A stretch of DNA of 64,000 nucleotides from Streptomyces collinus Tu 365 (lineage in GTDB: Bacteria; Actinomycetota; Actinomycetes; Streptomycetales; Streptomycetaceae), in contig NC_021985.1 of assembly GCF_000444875.1 (NCBI RefSeq), positions 4,039,535-4,103,534 of the forward strand, read 5' to 3'. Positions 6,884 through 15,250 of this stretch are shown here, piece by piece. The translations under genes and the position numbers were made by a program. The first letter of the stretch is position 1, and every line of letters begins with the position of its first letter. Under the pieces are notes generated by a model. It saw only the letters and a list, made by a program, of their open reading frames with translations. It was not told the origin of the DNA and ran no database searches.

Positions 6884-8176
6884 TCAGTTCGCGTCGCTGC
6901 TGTCGGCAGCCGTCGCCGCCGCCTGCAGACGGGTCAGGACCCCGGCGGGGCTGCCGCCGGGCGCGACCGCCTGGCCGATGTCCTTCTTGACGGCCGCGCT
7001 GACCGCGGCCCACGAGGTCTTGCCGACGGGGTAGAGCTGGGAGGTGGGGAGCTGGTCGAGGAAGGGGCGCAGGCTCTTGTCCGCGGCCACGTCGGACTGG
7101 GACATCGCGCCGGACGCCGAGTCGGTGACGGGGAGCAGCCCGTAGGCGCGGGAGAAGGCGAGGACGTTCTTGCGCGCGTAGACGTAGTCGAGGAAGTCGC
7201 CGATCTGCTCGGCGTGCCCGTTCTGCTTGAAGCCCATCATCCAGTCGGCGACGCCCATCGAGGCCCTGGCCGTGCCGTTGCGGCCCGGCATCGGGACCAT
7301 GCCGAAGCTCACGCCCTTCTTGGCGGCCTGCTGGATCAGCGCCGGATGCCCGTTGAGCATGCCGACGCTGCCGTCGGCGAAGGCGGTGAAGGCGTCCGCG
7401 CGGTTGAGCTTGCCGGGGGCGACCGGACCGGTCAGGCCCTTGTCGACCAGCTCGTCCTTGAGCCAGGTGAAGGTCTGGATGTTCTGCGCGGAGTCGATCG
7501 TGTAGGTGCCGATGTCGTCGGTGTAGCCGTTGCCGCCGTTGTCGGTGTAGCCGCCGCTGAGCAGCCACTGCATGGTCTCGGCCTGGGCCTCCTCGGGGCC
7601 GAGCGGCAGGGCGTAGGGGTACTTCACGCCCTTGTCCCGCAGCGCCTTGGCGTCGGACGCCAGCTCGGCCCAGGTGGTGGGCGGGGTGATGCCGGCGCGC
7701 GCGAAGAGGGTCTTGTTGTAGAAGAGCACCCGGGTGGAGGCCGCGAAGGGGATGCCGTACTGCACGTGCTTCCACTGGCCGGCGTCGGCGAGCTGGGAGA
7801 GGAAGTCGGCCTGGGTGCGTATGGAGAGCAGGTCGGAGACCTGGTACAGCTTGCCCGCGGCCGCGTAGTCGGCGTAGGCGCCGATCTGGGCCAGGTCGGG
7901 GGCGTGCCCGGCGTCGACCATCTCCTTGACCTTGCGGTCGACGTCGTTCCAGGAGTAGACGCTGACCTCGACCTTGACGCCGGGGTGCCCGGACTCGTAG
8001 GCGGCGGCCAGCTTGTCCCAGTACTTCTTCGAGCTGGTGGCCGCCGAGTCGCCGTAGTCGGCGGCGACGAGTCTGAGCGTCACGTCGGAGGAGCCCGTGC
8101 TCCCGCAGCCGCCGAGAACCGCCGTCATGCCCAGTGCGGACACCACCGCGATCGTTCCTGCCGTACGCCGACGCAC
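6884..8176 (-). CDS. ABC transporter sugar-binding lipoprotein (SBP family 1), 430 aa
   Basis: Extracellular solute-binding lipoprotein. The signal peptide is VRRRTAGTIAVVSALGMTAV with lipobox LGGC, so the mature protein is lipid-anchored outside the membrane. The body has family-1 landmarks: HPGVKVEVSVYSWNDVDRKV, QIGAYADYAAAGKLYQVSDLL, GIPFAASTRVLFYNKTLF and the P-T-TWAEL hinge. No permease genes adjoin it, so it must work with permeases encoded elsewhere; the general ATPase MsiK is encoded at 36062. It is divergent from nagK-nagA across two DasR boxes, so an aminosugar-related role is likely. Start GTG at 8176 chosen by its GGGG site; nearby TTG and GTG alternatives exist. Confidence 0.9.
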   Translation of the reverse strand: MRRRTAGTIAVVSALGMTAVLGGCGSTGSSDVTLRLVAADYGDSAATSSKKYWDKLAAAYESGHPGVKVEVSVYSWNDVDRKVKEMVDAGHAPDLAQIGAYADYAAAGKLYQVSDLLSIRTQADFLSQLADAGQWKHVQYGIPFAASTRVLFYNKTLFARAGITPPTTWAELASDAKALRDKGVKYPYALPLGPEEAQAETMQWLLSGGYTDNGGNGYTDDIGTYTIDSAQNIQTFTWLKDELVDKGLTGPVAPGKLNRADAFTAFADGSVGMLNGHPALIQQAAKKGVSFGMVPMPGRNGTARASMGVADWMMGFKQNGHAEQIGDFLDYVYARKNVLAFSRAYGLLPVTDSASGAMSQSDVAADKSLRPFLDQLPTSQLYPVGKTSWAAVSAAVKKDIGQAVAPGGSPAGVLTRLQAAATAADSSDAN

Positions 8177-8223
8177 CGTCAAAGCCCCAACCCTGCTGTC
8201 TGACCGTTCAATATGTGGACACA

Positions 8224-8257
8224 TAAGGTCTACACCACGTGAGTGGACTAGACCTCT
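8224..8257. promoter_or_regulatory. Two tandem DasR-responsive (dre) boxes
   Basis: Box 1 at 8224-8239 has core GGTCTACACC and box 2 at 8242-8257 is AGTGGACTAGACCTCT. Each core matches the palindromic DasR consensus core GGTCTAGACC at 9 of 10 positions. They lie between the divergent solute-binding-protein and nagK starts, so both promoters could be repressed by the GlcNAc-responsive regulator DasR. Known biology: DasR controls GlcNAc use and development in Streptomyces. Binding here is inferred from sequence. Confidence 0.82.
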
Positions 8258-8285
8258 TACGGGTCCGCGGGCCACACTGTCTCCC

Positions 8286-9239
8286 GTGAGACATGTCATC
8301 GCCCTGGACGTGGGCGGTACCGGGATGAAGGCGGCCCTCGTCGGCGACGACGGCGCGCTGCTGCACCGCGCCCGCCGGGCCACCGGCCGCGAGCGCGGGC
8401 CCGGCGCCGTGGTCGAGACGATCCTCGGTTTCGCCGCCGAGCTGCACGCGTACGGCCTGGAGCGCTACGGCGAGCCGGCCGCCGCGGCCGGCATCGCGGT
8501 GCCCGGCATCGTCGACGAGGAGCACGGCACCGCCGTCTACGCGGCCAACCTCGGCTGGCGGGACGTGCCCCTGCGCGACCGGCTCACCGAACGGCTCGGC
8601 ATCCCCGTGGCGCTCGGCCACGACGTGCGCACCGGCGGACTCGCCGAGGGCCGCATCGGCGCGGGCAAGGGCGCCGACCGCTTCCTGTTCGTCGCCCTCG
8701 GCACCGGGATCGCCGGCGCCATCGGCGTGGACGGCCGGGTGGAGTCGGGCGCGCACGGGTTCGCCGGCGAGATCGGGCACGTCGTCGTACGGCCCGGCGG
8801 CACCGCCTGCCCCTGCGGGCAGCACGGCTGCCTGGAGCGCTACGCCTCCGCGTCCGCCGTCAGCGAGGCGTGGGCGGCGGTCTGCGGGGACCCGGACGCG
8901 GACGCCGCCGACTGCGCGAAGGCCGTCGCGTCCGGTGACCCGAACGCCGTCCGGATCTGGCAGGGGGCGGTGGACGCCCTCGCCGACGGGCTGGTGACCG
9001 CGCTCACCCTGCTGGACCCGCGCACCCTGATCATCGGTGGCGGCCTGGCCGAGGCGGGGGAAGTGTTGTTCCAGCCGCTGCGGGACGCCGTCCGGCGGCG
9101 GGTCACCTTCCAGAAGCTGCCGTCCATCGTTCCCGCCGCCCTCGGCGACACCGCCGGCTGCCTGGGCGCGGGACTGCTCGCCCGGGATCTCCTCGACTCC
9201 ACCGACCCCACGACCGACCCCTCGGAGGTAACCGCCTGA
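8286..9239 (+). CDS. nagK: N-acetylglucosamine kinase, ROK family, 317 aa
   Basis: Sugar kinase of the ROK family that phosphorylates N-acetylglucosamine at C6 in the cytosol, feeding NagA. The ATP motif IALDVGGTGMKAALVG is at residues 5-20. The ROK zinc site is seen as GTACPCGQHGCLE and the catalytic base as LGHDVRTGGLAEG. The start GTG at 8286 gives the standard N-terminus. Its stop overlaps the nagA start by one base, so the two are co-translated. Expression is probably under DasR through the upstream boxes. Substrate is inferred from the nagA partner; a glucokinase is the main alternative. Confidence 0.9.
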   Translation: MRHVIALDVGGTGMKAALVGDDGALLHRARRATGRERGPGAVVETILGFAAELHAYGLERYGEPAAAAGIAVPGIVDEEHGTAVYAANLGWRDVPLRDRLTERLGIPVALGHDVRTGGLAEGRIGAGKGADRFLFVALGTGIAGAIGVDGRVESGAHGFAGEIGHVVVRPGGTACPCGQHGCLERYASASAVSEAWAAVCGDPDADAADCAKAVASGDPNAVRIWQGAVDALADGLVTALTLLDPRTLIIGGGLAEAGEVLFQPLRDAVRRRVTFQKLPSIVPAALGDTAGCLGAGLLARDLLDSTDPTTDPSEVTA

Positions 9240-10420
9240 TGGCTCCCAGCTTGGTTCTCACAGGTGCCCGGGTGGTGCTGCCCACCGGCGTGGTGGACGA
9301 CGGGCGCGTGGTCGTGGAGGGCACGAAGATCACGCAGGCCGCGGCGGCGGACTCCGCGGGCACGACGGCCGCGGGCCCGGCTCCCGCGGACGCCGAGGTC
9401 CTCGACGTCGGCGGCCACTGGCTGGTGCCGGGCTTCGTCGACATCCACAACCACGGCGGTGGCGGCGCCTCCTTCTCCGGCACCGCGGACGACGTGCTGA
9501 CGGCCGTCCGCGCCCACCGGCTGCACGGCACCACCACCCTGGTCGCCTCCACGGTCACCGACGAGATGGACCTGCTGGTCACCCAGGCGGGGCTGCTGAG
9601 CGAGCTGGCCGAGCAGGGCGACATCGCCGGCATCCACTTCGAGGGTCCGTTCATCTCCCCGTGCCGCAAGGGCGCGCACTCCGAGGAACTGCTGCGCGAC
9701 CCGGACCCGGCCGAGGTGCGCAAGCTGATCGACGCGGGCCGCGGCAGGGCCCGCATGGTGACGCTGGCCACCGAGCTCCCGGGCGGTGTCGACTCCGTAC
9801 GGCTGCTCGCGGAGCACGGCGTGATCGCCGCGATCGGGCACACCGACGCCAGCTACGAGCAGACGGTCGCGGCGATCGACGCGGGCGCCACGGTCGCCAC
9901 CCACCTCTTCAACGCCATGCCGCCCCTCGGCCACCGCTCCCCCGGCCCGATCGCCGCGCTGCTGGAGGACGAGCGGGTCACCGTCGAGCTGATCAACGAC
10001 GGCGTGCACCTGCACCCGGCCGCCCTGGAGCTGGCGTTCCATCACGCCGGCGCCTCCCGGGTCGCGTTCATCACCGACGCGATGGACGCGGCCGGCAGCG
10101 GTGACGGCCGCTATCTGCTCGGCCCGCTGGAGGTCGAGGTCAGCGAAGGCGTGGCGCGACTGGTGGAGGGCGGCTCGATCGCGGGCTCCACGCTCACCCT
10201 CGACCGGGCCTTCAAGCGGGCGGTGACCGTCGACGGACTGCCGGTCCAGGACGTGGTCGCCGCCCTGTGTGCCAACCCCGCGCGCCTGCTCGGCCTGTCC
10301 GACCGCGTCGGCTCCCTGGAGCCGGGCAAGGACGCCGACCTGGTGCTGCTGGACGCCGACTTCGACCTCAAGGGCGTGATGCGGCAAGGAGAATGGGTCG
10401 TCACGCCCCAACTGCCCTGA
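9239..10420 (+). CDS. nagA: N-acetylglucosamine-6-phosphate deacetylase, 393 aa
   Basis: Amidohydrolase that removes acetate from GlcNAc-6-phosphate to give glucosamine-6-phosphate for glycolysis or cell-wall synthesis. Family signatures in order: VPGFVDIHNHGGGGASF, HFEGPFISP, the metal histidine in IAAIGHTDASYEQ, THLFNAMPPLGHRSPG, and the catalytic aspartate in AFITDAMDAAG. Length is normal. The start codon overlaps the nagK stop. The pair nagK-nagA is the core DasR regulon operon of Streptomyces. A sugar kinase gene follows 118 bases downstream. Confidence 0.96.
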   Translation: MAPSLVLTGARVVLPTGVVDDGRVVVEGTKITQAAAADSAGTTAAGPAPADAEVLDVGGHWLVPGFVDIHNHGGGGASFSGTADDVLTAVRAHRLHGTTTLVASTVTDEMDLLVTQAGLLSELAEQGDIAGIHFEGPFISPCRKGAHSEELLRDPDPAEVRKLIDAGRGRARMVTLATELPGGVDSVRLLAEHGVIAAIGHTDASYEQTVAAIDAGATVATHLFNAMPPLGHRSPGPIAALLEDERVTVELINDGVHLHPAALELAFHHAGASRVAFITDAMDAAGSGDGRYLLGPLEVEVSEGVARLVEGGSIAGSTLTLDRAFKRAVTVDGLPVQDVVAALCANPARLLGLSDRVGSLEPGKDADLVLLDADFDLKGVMRQGEWVVTPQLP

Positions 10421-10538
10421 TCCGTCCGGGCGTCCGAGGACGGCTGCCGACCCGCGCACTGGGCCGGCCGCCGTCTCTTTGGCATGATCAGGGCCCCGGT
10501 AACCGATGGCGACGCCATTCGAGGGGAGGTCGGCCCGG

Positions 10539-11468
10539 GTGATCCTCACGGTCACACTGAACACCGCACTCGACATCACCTATCGCGTGGGCGCCCTGCG
10601 GCCGCACGCCTCGCACCGCGTCTCGGACGTCACCGAACGGCCGGGCGGCAAAGGCGTGAACGTGGCCCGGGTGCTGGCCGCGCTCGGCCACGAGGCGACG
10701 GTCGCCGGCTTCGCGGGCGGCGCCACCGGACAGGTGCTGCGCGAACGGCTCGCGCGCGTGCCGGGGGTGACGGACGCGCTGGTGCCGTGCGCGGGACCCA
10801 CCCGCCGCACCATCGCCGTGGTGGACGAACTGACCGGCGACACGACCCAGCTCAACGAGCCGGGACCGCAGATCGAGCCGGCCGAGTGGAGCGCCTTCCT
10901 CGACCGCTACGAGGAACTCCTGCCCACCGCCTCGGCGGTGGCCCTGTCCGGCAGCCTGCCGCCGGGGGTCCCGGTGGGCGCCTACGCGGGCCTGGTCCGC
11001 ACCGCCCGGGCCGTCGGCGTCCCGGTGCTGCTGGACACCAGCGGGGAGCCGCTGCGCCGCGGGGTCGCCGCCCGCCCCGACATCATCAAGCCGAACGCGG
11101 AGGAACTGGCCGAGCTGACCGGTTCCCACGAACCGTCGCGCGCCACCCAGGACGCCCGGCGCCGGGGCGCCCACGCGGTCGTGGCCTCCCTCGGCCCGCA
11201 GGGCCTGCTCGCCGCGACCCCCGAGGGCCGCTGGCGCGCCGCCCCGCCCGCCCGCGTCCACGGCAACCCGACCGGCGCCGGCGACTCGGCGGTCGCGGGA
11301 CTGCTGTCGGGCCTCGTGGAACGCCTCTCCTGGCCGGAGCGGCTGGCCCGGGCGGTCGCCCTGTCGGCGGCGACCGTACGGGCACCGGCGGCGGGCGAGT
11401 TCGACGCCGCCGCCTACGAGGACCTGCGCGCCCGGGTCACGGTGGCCGGGGTGGTCAGCGTGGCCTAG
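10539..11468 (+). CDS. 1-phosphofructokinase/tagatose-6-phosphate kinase family (PfkB), 309 aa
   Basis: PfkB-fold kinase with RPGGKGVNVARVLAALG near the N-terminus and the C-terminal ATP/anion-hole signature GNPTGAGDSAVAGLLSGL; the central IIKPNAEELAELTG is typical of the FruK/LacC branch. It phosphorylates a sugar phosphate in the cytosol. Being just downstream of nagKA it may act on an aminosugar-derived or tagatose-type intermediate, but the substrate cannot be read from the sequence. The GTG at 10539 has a GGGGAGG site about 9 bases upstream, so an ATG 11 codons earlier is rejected. Confidence 0.88.
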   Translation: MILTVTLNTALDITYRVGALRPHASHRVSDVTERPGGKGVNVARVLAALGHEATVAGFAGGATGQVLRERLARVPGVTDALVPCAGPTRRTIAVVDELTGDTTQLNEPGPQIEPAEWSAFLDRYEELLPTASAVALSGSLPPGVPVGAYAGLVRTARAVGVPVLLDTSGEPLRRGVAARPDIIKPNAEELAELTGSHEPSRATQDARRRGAHAVVASLGPQGLLAATPEGRWRAAPPARVHGNPTGAGDSAVAGLLSGLVERLSWPERLARAVALSAATVRAPAAGEFDAAAYEDLRARVTVAGVVSVA

Positions 11469-11483
11469 GCCGCGTCCGCGGAC

Positions 11484-12434
11484 CTAGCTGCTCCGCTGGA
11501 CCTGGCCCTTCTTGAGCCACATCTGGTCGAGGAGGACGTTGCACTTGTCCCCGGCCTGGCAGGAGACGGCGATGGTGTTGGTGCCCTTCTTCAGGGTCGG
11601 CCACACGAAGGAGGTGGTCCAGCCCTTGGCGAAGTCCCCGTCGGCCGCGTGCCGGTAGTTCTTCATGCCCAGCTTGCTGCCGAACTCCTTGCCGTTGACG
11701 GTGACCGTCATCGACTGGTCCTCGCCACCGGTCGCGCTGTAGTTCACGAAGAGGGTGTACGGGCCGTCCTCGGGGATGTCGTTGACCGTCCAGGTCACCG
11801 AGGAGCCGACCGTGTTCAGACCGCCCACGTAGGTGCCGCCGGCGGCCTCCGCGCCCTTGACGTCCGAGGCCTTGGCCGCGCCGCCGGTGAGCTGGAGCGC
11901 GCTGGCGTCCGTCTTCGGCAGCTCGCCCGGCGCCGCCGACGTGCTGCTCGACGCGCTCGGCTCGCTGCTCTGCGCCTGGGTCGGGGAGGCCCCCGCCTGG
12001 CTGCCGGACTTGTCGTCGGAGCTGTCGTTGAGCATCGCGACGCCGATACCGATGACGACCACGGCGACCACGGCGATCGCGCCGGTCAGCAGGCCCTTGG
12101 TGTTGGGACCGCGCCGGCCGCCGCCACCGCCGGACGGGGCGGACTGCCGGCCCGTCGGAGCACCGCCGGGCAGCGTCTCGGGAGCCTGGTAGTGGGCGTT
12201 CGGCTGACCGTAGGCCGCCTGCTGCGGGACGGTCTGCTGCTGGCCGTACGGAGCCGCCTGCGGCGCGCCGCCGTAGGTGCGCTCGCCGACCGCGCGCACT
12301 CTGCTGACCGAGTTCGGGTAGCCGTAGCCACCGCCGGACGGCGGCTGGGCCCCTCTGGCCTGTCCGTCGGCGTACAGGTAGCCGAACGGGTCCTCGTCCT
12401 CGGGCGTGCTCGCGCCGTTGTCGCCGGGCGTCAT
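11484..12434 (-). CDS. Single-pass membrane protein with external CBM35-like domain, 316 aa
   Basis: Residues 1-110 are a Gly/Pro/Gln/Tyr-rich disordered cytoplasmic region (QQQTVPQQAAYGQPN). One membrane helix spans about residues 114-135, followed by an Ala/Ser/Thr-rich linker. The C-terminal 130 residues form a beta-rich domain resembling carbohydrate-binding modules: GGTYVGGLNTVGSSVTWTVNDIP, YTLFVNYSATGG, then GTNTIAVSCQAGDKCNVLLDQMWL. It may bind cell-wall or exogenous glycan. The two cysteines in the last block could form a disulfide. It converges on the PfkB gene, with a short imperfect hairpin over both stop codons. Function is not known. Confidence 0.82.
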   Translation of the reverse strand: MTPGDNGASTPEDEDPFGYLYADGQARGAQPPSGGGYGYPNSVSRVRAVGERTYGGAPQAAPYGQQQTVPQQAAYGQPNAHYQAPETLPGGAPTGRQSAPSGGGGGRRGPNTKGLLTGAIAVVAVVVIGIGVAMLNDSSDDKSGSQAGASPTQAQSSEPSASSSTSAAPGELPKTDASALQLTGGAAKASDVKGAEAAGGTYVGGLNTVGSSVTWTVNDIPEDGPYTLFVNYSATGGEDQSMTVTVNGKEFGSKLGMKNYRHAADGDFAKGWTTSFVWPTLKKGTNTIAVSCQAGDKCNVLLDQMWLKKGQVQRSS

Positions 12435-12552
12435 CCCTTGGTACTCCTCAACAGGTGCGGGCGGATGCGATACGCGTGTGGAATGGCGAGCCTACCCGCT
12501 CCGGCTGCCCCAAACGGGTGAGTCACCTCGCATCAACTCACTGACCTGGAGG

Positions 12553-14208
12553 TCATCCCGCACGGCGGTGCTGTTTGGGACGAGATCGTTTCTCTACGTA
12601 CATCCGCTCGTCGGCCGACTTCAGCACTTCGTCCGCCGTCATGCCGCAGTGGGCCCAGCCGATGCCGAAGCTGGCGCCCACCCGGACGGCCCGGCCCTCG
12701 GCGCGGATGGGCTGGATGATCTCGTTGCGCAGGCGTACGGCGAGGTCCTGGGCGTCGGCCTTGCCCAGTCCGTCGGCGAGGATCACGAACTCGTCGCCGC
12801 CGAGCCGGGCGACGGTGTCCCCGTCCCGCACGCCCCTGCTGAGCCTGCGGGCGACCTCGATGAGGACGGCGTCGCCCGCGTTGTGCCCGAACCTGTCGTT
12901 GATCGACTTGAAGCCGTCCAGGTCGCAGAAGAGGACCGCGAGACCCTTGGTCCCGTCGTCGCGGCCGTCCTCGGGGGCGATGGTGTGGACGTGGTGGTCG
13001 AAGCCGTCGAACGCCTCGCCGGCCTGCGCGAAGTCGAAGCCGTGCCCGGTGGGGGCGTCGAAGGCGGGGTGGCCGTAGGCCGCGTCCAGGGACTCCAGGA
13101 CGCCCGGCTGGGCCTGGCGCCGGCACAGCCGGGACGAGAGGCGCGAGCGCAGCTCGGCGGAGTTCGGCAGGCCGGTGAGGGAGTCGTGGGAGGCGCGGTG
13201 GGCGAGCTGGAGCTCGCGGCGCTTGCGCTCCTCGATGTCCTCGACGTGCGTGAGCAGGAAGCGGGGGCCGTCGGCGGCGTCGGCGACGACGGAGTTGCGC
13301 AGGCTGACCCAGACGTAGCTGCCGTCACGGCGGCCGAGGCGCAGCTCCGCGCGGCCGCCCTCCGCCGAGGTGCGCAGCAGGGTGCCGATGTCCTCGGGGT
13401 GGACCAGGTCGGAGAAGGAGTAGCGGCGCATGGCGGAGGCGGGCCGGCCCAGCAGGCGGCACAGGGCGTCGTTGGTGCGCAGGATCCGCCCGTGCTGGTC
13501 GCCGCCCATCTCGGCGATGGCCATGCCGGAGGGGGCGTACTCGAACGCCTGCCGGAAGCTCTCCTCGCTGGCCCTGAGGGCCTGCTGGTCCCGCTCGAGA
13601 CGGACCAGGGCGCGCTGCATGTTGGCACGTAGACGCGCGTTGCTGATGGCGATGGCGGCCTGGAAGGCGTACATCTGCAGGGCCTCGCGGCCCCAGGCGC
13701 CGGGGCGGCGGCCGTTGCGCGGCCGGTCGACGGATATGACCCCGAGCAGCTCACCGGAGGAGCCGCCCTGCACGCCGGGCGTGTACATCGGGGCGAAGAG
13801 CCGGTCGGAGGGATGCCACTCGTCCTCGAAGCGGGGGGCGGGCCCGTCGGTGTACCACTGCGGGACGTCGTCGTCGTCCAGCACCCAGCCCTCGGTGTGC
13901 GGTATGAACACGAGGTCGCCCCACTGCTCGCCCATGCCCAGCCGCCGGTCCCAGGAGTCGCGCGAGCCGACCCGGCCGGTGATGAGGGACTCGGCCGCGG
14001 AGTTGCCGGAGAAGGCGGCGACGACGAGGTCGCCGTCCTGGCGCACCAGGTTGACGGCGGCCATCTCGTAGCCGAGGGCGCCCACGACGCCGTCGGCGAC
14101 CGACTGCAGTGTGTCCGCCAGGCTGCGGGCCGTGTTCATGTCGGCCATGACCTGGTGCAGCTGTCGCAGGGACGCAAGGCGGACATACGGCTCCGACTCG
14201 GTCTCCAT
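12553..14208 (-). CDS. cdgB: Diguanylate cyclase CdgB (GAF-PAS-GGDEF), 551 aa
   Basis: Makes cyclic di-GMP, the second messenger that activates BldD and delays sporulation in Streptomyces. Domains in order: GAF (about 25-195), a helical linker with RDQQALRASEESFRQ, PAS/PAC (about 205-325), GGDEF (about 335-540). The active site is GGDEF at 470-474, and an allosteric RxxD inhibition site (RDGD, 461-464) lies exactly five residues upstream, so feedback inhibition is expected. Domain order and position match S. coelicolor CdgB. A perfect TGTGA-N6-TCACA palindrome lies 152 bases upstream of the start. Confidence 0.93.
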   Translation of the reverse strand: METESEPYVRLASLRQLHQVMADMNTARSLADTLQSVADGVVGALGYEMAAVNLVRQDGDLVVAAFSGNSAAESLITGRVGSRDSWDRRLGMGEQWGDLVFIPHTEGWVLDDDDVPQWYTDGPAPRFEDEWHPSDRLFAPMYTPGVQGGSSGELLGVISVDRPRNGRRPGAWGREALQMYAFQAAIAISNARLRANMQRALVRLERDQQALRASEESFRQAFEYAPSGMAIAEMGGDQHGRILRTNDALCRLLGRPASAMRRYSFSDLVHPEDIGTLLRTSAEGGRAELRLGRRDGSYVWVSLRNSVVADAADGPRFLLTHVEDIEERKRRELQLAHRASHDSLTGLPNSAELRSRLSSRLCRRQAQPGVLESLDAAYGHPAFDAPTGHGFDFAQAGEAFDGFDHHVHTIAPEDGRDDGTKGLAVLFCDLDGFKSINDRFGHNAGDAVLIEVARRLSRGVRDGDTVARLGGDEFVILADGLGKADAQDLAVRLRNEIIQPIRAEGRAVRVGASFGIGWAHCGMTADEVLKSADERMYVEKRSRPKQHRRAG

Positions 14209-14558
14209 GCTCGCCCTCCCCCCGAGACCTCGCAGCGAATCAAGGGTTGTCGTCGGCGCTTCTGTCAGGTGTGCTTCCAGTCGTGGTCCTGCGGCTCCTC
14301 CGCCACTGAATCACAGCGCGCTCCCCACTCGGTACACAGGGTCAACAATTCCTGCCCCTTGTGACTCAAGTCACAGGCGAACATGAACAATTGGGTGGAG
14401 TTTCCGCGTTTTCCCCGTGCGTTTACCCGGGAGAGGCTTTCTCGTCGTGTTCACATGATGCACCGCGGGGCCGTCCCGGCGTGGTCCCCCGGACCTAGGA
14501 CCAGGCTCGGGCGGAGGGCCGATGCGGCGCGTACGGGGCGGAGATTAGCGTTTCCGGT
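14209..14558. other. Divergent promoter region between cdgB and the flavin reductase gene
   Basis: 350 bases without a gene. It holds a perfect Crp-like palindrome (14360-14375) roughly in the middle. The cdgB-proximal 150 bases would be a leader. No other element was recognised; a BldD-type site with the expected spacing was looked for and not found with confidence. Confidence 0.5.
14360..14375. promoter_or_regulatory. Perfect Crp-type palindrome (TGTGA-N6-TCACA)
   Basis: TGTGACT and AGTCACA are exact inverted 7-base arms around a 2-base centre, which gives the full Crp/FNR-family consensus TGTGA-N6-TCACA. It lies 152 bases upstream of cdgB and 184 bases upstream of the flavin reductase gene. 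Streptomyces Crp binds GTG-N6-CAC motifs; regulation of cdgB here is inference. Confidence 0.6.
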
Positions 14559-15131
14559 GTGCTGAAGACTCCCTCACCCACCGCCACCTCCGCTTCCGGG
14601 CATGCTGAGGGGGTGAGCAACGACGAGTTCCGGGCCGCGATGTCCCGGCTGGGCGCGGGCGTGGTCCTGGTGACCGCGCAGGAGCCGCCGCTGGATCCGG
14701 ACGACCCCACGGCGCCGGGCGTCGAGGACGTCGGCATGACCGCCACCGCCTTCCTCTCCGTCTCGCTGGACCCGCCGCTGGTGCTGGTCAGCCTGCGGAC
14801 GGGCGCCCGCATGGACGACCTGCTCGACGAACAGCCGCTGTGGGCCGTCTCCGTCCTCTCCGAGAGCCAGCGCCACATCGCCGGCCGTTTCGCGATGAAG
14901 GGACGGATCAGCGACCGCCTGCTCTTCGAGGACCTGCCCTACGTCCGCGGCGAGGTCACCGGCGCCCCGCTGATGGGCGGCGCGCTGGCGACCCTGGAGT
15001 GCCGCACCGAGCAGCGGGTGGCGGCCGGCGACCACACCCTCGTCATCGGACGGGTGCTGACCGCGCGGGTGCCGAGCGCGGAGGGCGGCCCCCTGCTGTA
15101 TTTCCGGGGGCGTTACCGGCAGTTGGGCTGA
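14559..15131 (+). CDS. Flavin reductase-like FMN-binding protein, 190 aa
   Basis: Split-barrel flavoprotein of the NAD(P)H:flavin oxidoreductase type, usually supplying reduced FMN to a two-component monooxygenase. Family marks: FRAAMSRLGAGVVLVTA at the start of the domain, GMTATAFLSVSLDPPLVLVSL in the middle (flavin-binding ATA-FxSVSLDPP), and AGRFAMKG. An insertion rich in acidic residues and prolines (PPLDPDDPTAPGVED) sits after strand one. No monooxygenase gene is adjacent, so its partner is unknown. The GTG at 14559 is used; a GTG at 14613 would start just before the conserved domain and is possible. Confidence 0.85.
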   Translation: MLKTPSPTATSASGHAEGVSNDEFRAAMSRLGAGVVLVTAQEPPLDPDDPTAPGVEDVGMTATAFLSVSLDPPLVLVSLRTGARMDDLLDEQPLWAVSVLSESQRHIAGRFAMKGRISDRLLFEDLPYVRGEVTGAPLMGGALATLECRTEQRVAAGDHTLVIGRVLTARVPSAEGGPLLYFRGRYRQLG

Positions 15132-15139
15132 CCGCGCGG

Positions 15140-15171
15140 CCGCCGAATTCCACGGTCACGGAATTCGGCGG
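15140..15171. terminator. Hairpin after the flavin reductase gene
   Basis: Perfect 12-bp arms (15140-15151 and 15160-15171) around an 8-base loop, nine bases past the flavin reductase stop and before the convergent arfB gene. The arms contain GAATTC. Confidence 0.78.
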
Positions 15172-15250
15172 TCGCGACCGGGGGAAATCGGTTTCGGAAT
15201 GCGCGCGGCCGGCGCTCCGTCCGCGCGGCCGGCTCACCGCCGTGAAGCGG

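Noticed and set aside
8840..10579. Very long open frame (579 codons) on the minus strand across nagK, nagA and the PfkB gene
   Set aside because: It is antisense to strongly supported genes, and its translation is low-complexity Arg/Gly/Val/His with no family. Long antisense frames are normal in DNA with GC-rich third positions.
14360..14375. Reading the palindrome upstream of cdgB as a BldD box
   Set aside because: BldD sites have the form TNAC-N5-GTNA. Here the spacing between TGAC and GTCA is four, so the Crp-type reading fits better, although BldD is known to control cdgB in S. coelicolor.
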